NCBI GenBank assembly: GCA_902800435.1
Contig: CADCEQ010000003.1
Span: 1-64,000 of the forward strand
Length of the DNA stretch: 64,000 nucleotides
Reading direction: 5' to 3'
DNA from: an uncultured Prevotellaceae bacterium
GTDB taxonomy: Bacteria > Bacteroidota > Bacteroidia > Bacteroidales > Bacteroidaceae
Shown here piece after piece: positions 63,015-64,000 of the stretch. Numbering within the stretch: the first letter of the stretch is position 1; each line of letters starts with the position of its first letter. The position numbers and the translations under genes are program-made. The notes under the pieces are model-generated. The model searched no databases. It saw nothing but the letters and a program-made list of their open reading frames with translations, and was not told where the DNA came from.

Positions 63015-64000
63015 TTATTTTGATAAAAGTTTGCGCGCAACCTCAATTATTGTGTCTTTGCCGCGTTGCAGGTGCTCGTCGCGCAAAGGTACATAAAGGT
63101 CGGGGACGATGCCGAACTCGGTAGGCTTGCCCTTGGCATCATACATCGGAACAGCCGAAAAACGCACAACCCAGCCGTTGGGCAGCGATGAACTGAAGGG
63201 CATGCCGGCGCCACCGCCGGTGACGTCGCCAATGACCCGTGCCATGGGCAGGGCCTTCATATACATCGTGAACTCGTTGGCGGCAGAGAAGACATGGTGG
63301 TTGGTGAGCACGATGACCGGCTTCTGCCACCGCAGGCTGGCAGCTGGGTCGAGATAGCGTGGCTCCATACCAGAGAAATCGCTGTGCCCAGGACCAGTCT
63401 TGTGCTGTATATATCCTACAAGCACGCGCTCGTTGGTAAAGCGCGAGGCTATCTTCTCGGCATTGGTTAGGTCGCCGCCGCCGTTTCCGCGTATATCAAT
63501 GATAAGGCCCCGGCAGAGGATGAAGTAGCTGAGCACCTCAGTCAGGTTGCCGCTGCCGATGGGGTTGTTGAACGACTCGTAGCGTATATAACCGATGTTG
63601 TCGTCAAGAATCTTGTAGCGCATGCCCGCAGCAATGCGGTAGTCGGTGCCTAAATAGATGCGCTCCAGGGAGTCGCTGAAGTTTGCTGGGTAGTTCTCGT
63701 ACCACTGCCAGTAGCGGGCCATGTCGTGGGCTGCCGTCAGGTTGACGTGGCCGTCGCGCAGTTCGCTGAGCATGGCGGCGAGCACCTCGAACAACTGGGT
63801 GTTTGACATCTTGTCGTTGATGCGCTGGGCGTATTTGTCGTGTGCCAGCTGCCAGTCGAGTCCGTACTCCTGCTTTTTAAAGTCGAGGAAGCAGTAGTGC
63901 TCGTCGATAATTTTCCAGAGAGCCTCGAAGTTGCCCATCGGCGTGTCGGGAAACTCCTCCTCGTCGATGCAGGAGGAGAGACAGCAGAATGTGAGCAGAC
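63015..64000 (-). CDS. S41-family peptidase lipoprotein (5' end outside window)
   Basis: The frame stays open to the window edge and encodes a lipoprotein signal end CCLSSC followed by IDEEEFPDT, so the start codon lies beyond 64000. The S41 core is seen: GLIIDIRGNGGGDL, VIVLTNHHVFSAANEF with the likely catalytic Ser in FSAANEF, and GDVTGGGAG. It is probably an outer-membrane or periplasmic serine peptidase. The internal ATG 63938 is not the start. Confidence 0.85.
   Translation of the reverse strand, partial: LLTFCCLSSCIDEEEFPDTPMGNFEALWKIIDEHYCFLDFKKQEYGLDWQLAHDKYAQRINDKMSNTQLFEVLAAMLSELRDGHVNLTAAHDMARYWQWYENYPANFSDSLERIYLGTDYRIAAGMRYKILDDNIGYIRYESFNNPIGSGNLTEVLSYFILCRGLIIDIRGNGGGDLTNAEKIASRFTNERVLVGYIQHKTGPGHSDFSGMEPRYLDPAASLRWQKPVIVLTNHHVFSAANEFTMYMKALPMARVIGDVTGGGAGMPFSSSLPNGWVVRFSAVPMYDAKGKPTEFGIVPDLYVPLRDEHLQRGKDTIIEVARKLLSK

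Overview
The window looks like chromosome of a Bacteroidales bacterium, most likely Prevotellaceae. The evidence is the many promoters with the Bacteroidetes -7 element TAnnTTTG (TACCTTTG, TAACTTTG, TATCTTTG), often with TTTG or TTG 19-22 bp upstream; weak use of Shine-Dalgarno sequences; and lineage-typical families (OstA-like protein, DUF1573 lipoprotein, C10 peptidase, BspA-like LRR protein, OmpA barrel, BT4734-like primase). I could not run searches, so family calls rest on motifs read by eye.

Layout: 1-342 is an intergenic repeat region. 343-7824 holds ettA, a WecB-like protein with a changed active site, a sensor kinase, the DUF177-rpmF-fabH cluster, era and a small outer-membrane barrel. 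8080-14039 is a surface locus: a 1534-aa LRR protein ending in a dockerin-like calcium loop, a cohesin-like secreted protein and a 59-aa peptide. 14099-31867 is mostly housekeeping: der, a lipoprotein, lptB facing mlaEF, tig, clpP-clpX, recQ, guaB, two parvulin-type isomerases, an OstA-like protein and mutL. tRNA-Val(UAC), purB, an S4 pseudouridine synthase and asnS follow. 36721-44700 encodes a probable high-expression surface set: a 2067-aa coiled-coil lipoprotein with strong codon bias, a small lipoprotein and an OmpA-family protein. A repeat element, a C10 peptidase, the coupled lolD-cvfB-DUF1573 operon, a cation/proton antiporter, asd and a lipoprotein complete the core.

53349-62785 is an integrated element of about 9.4 kb at the 3' end of tRNA-Val(GAC), bounded by 21-bp direct repeats. 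All its recognisable genes are on the minus strand: tyrosine integrase, two small HTH proteins, an unrecognised 234-aa protein, a RecA-like helicase, a BT4734-like primase, a serine recombinase and seven small unknown proteins in two coupled clusters. I see no relaxase, type IV secretion, capsid or terminase gene, so it resembles a replicating satellite or mobilisable island. It carries arm-site-like repeats with 11-bp spacing at both ends, a candidate origin between the helicase and primase, an outward promoter at its left end, and a terminator that replaces the one the tRNA lost on insertion. A tRNA-Leu gene and a window-truncated S41 peptidase lipoprotein lie to its right.

The least familiar material is the tRNA-Val island, the cohesin/dockerin-like locus, the coiled-coil lipoprotein/OmpA set, and the intergenic repeat families (7-bp-period arrays and the TGCAGGAAG element).
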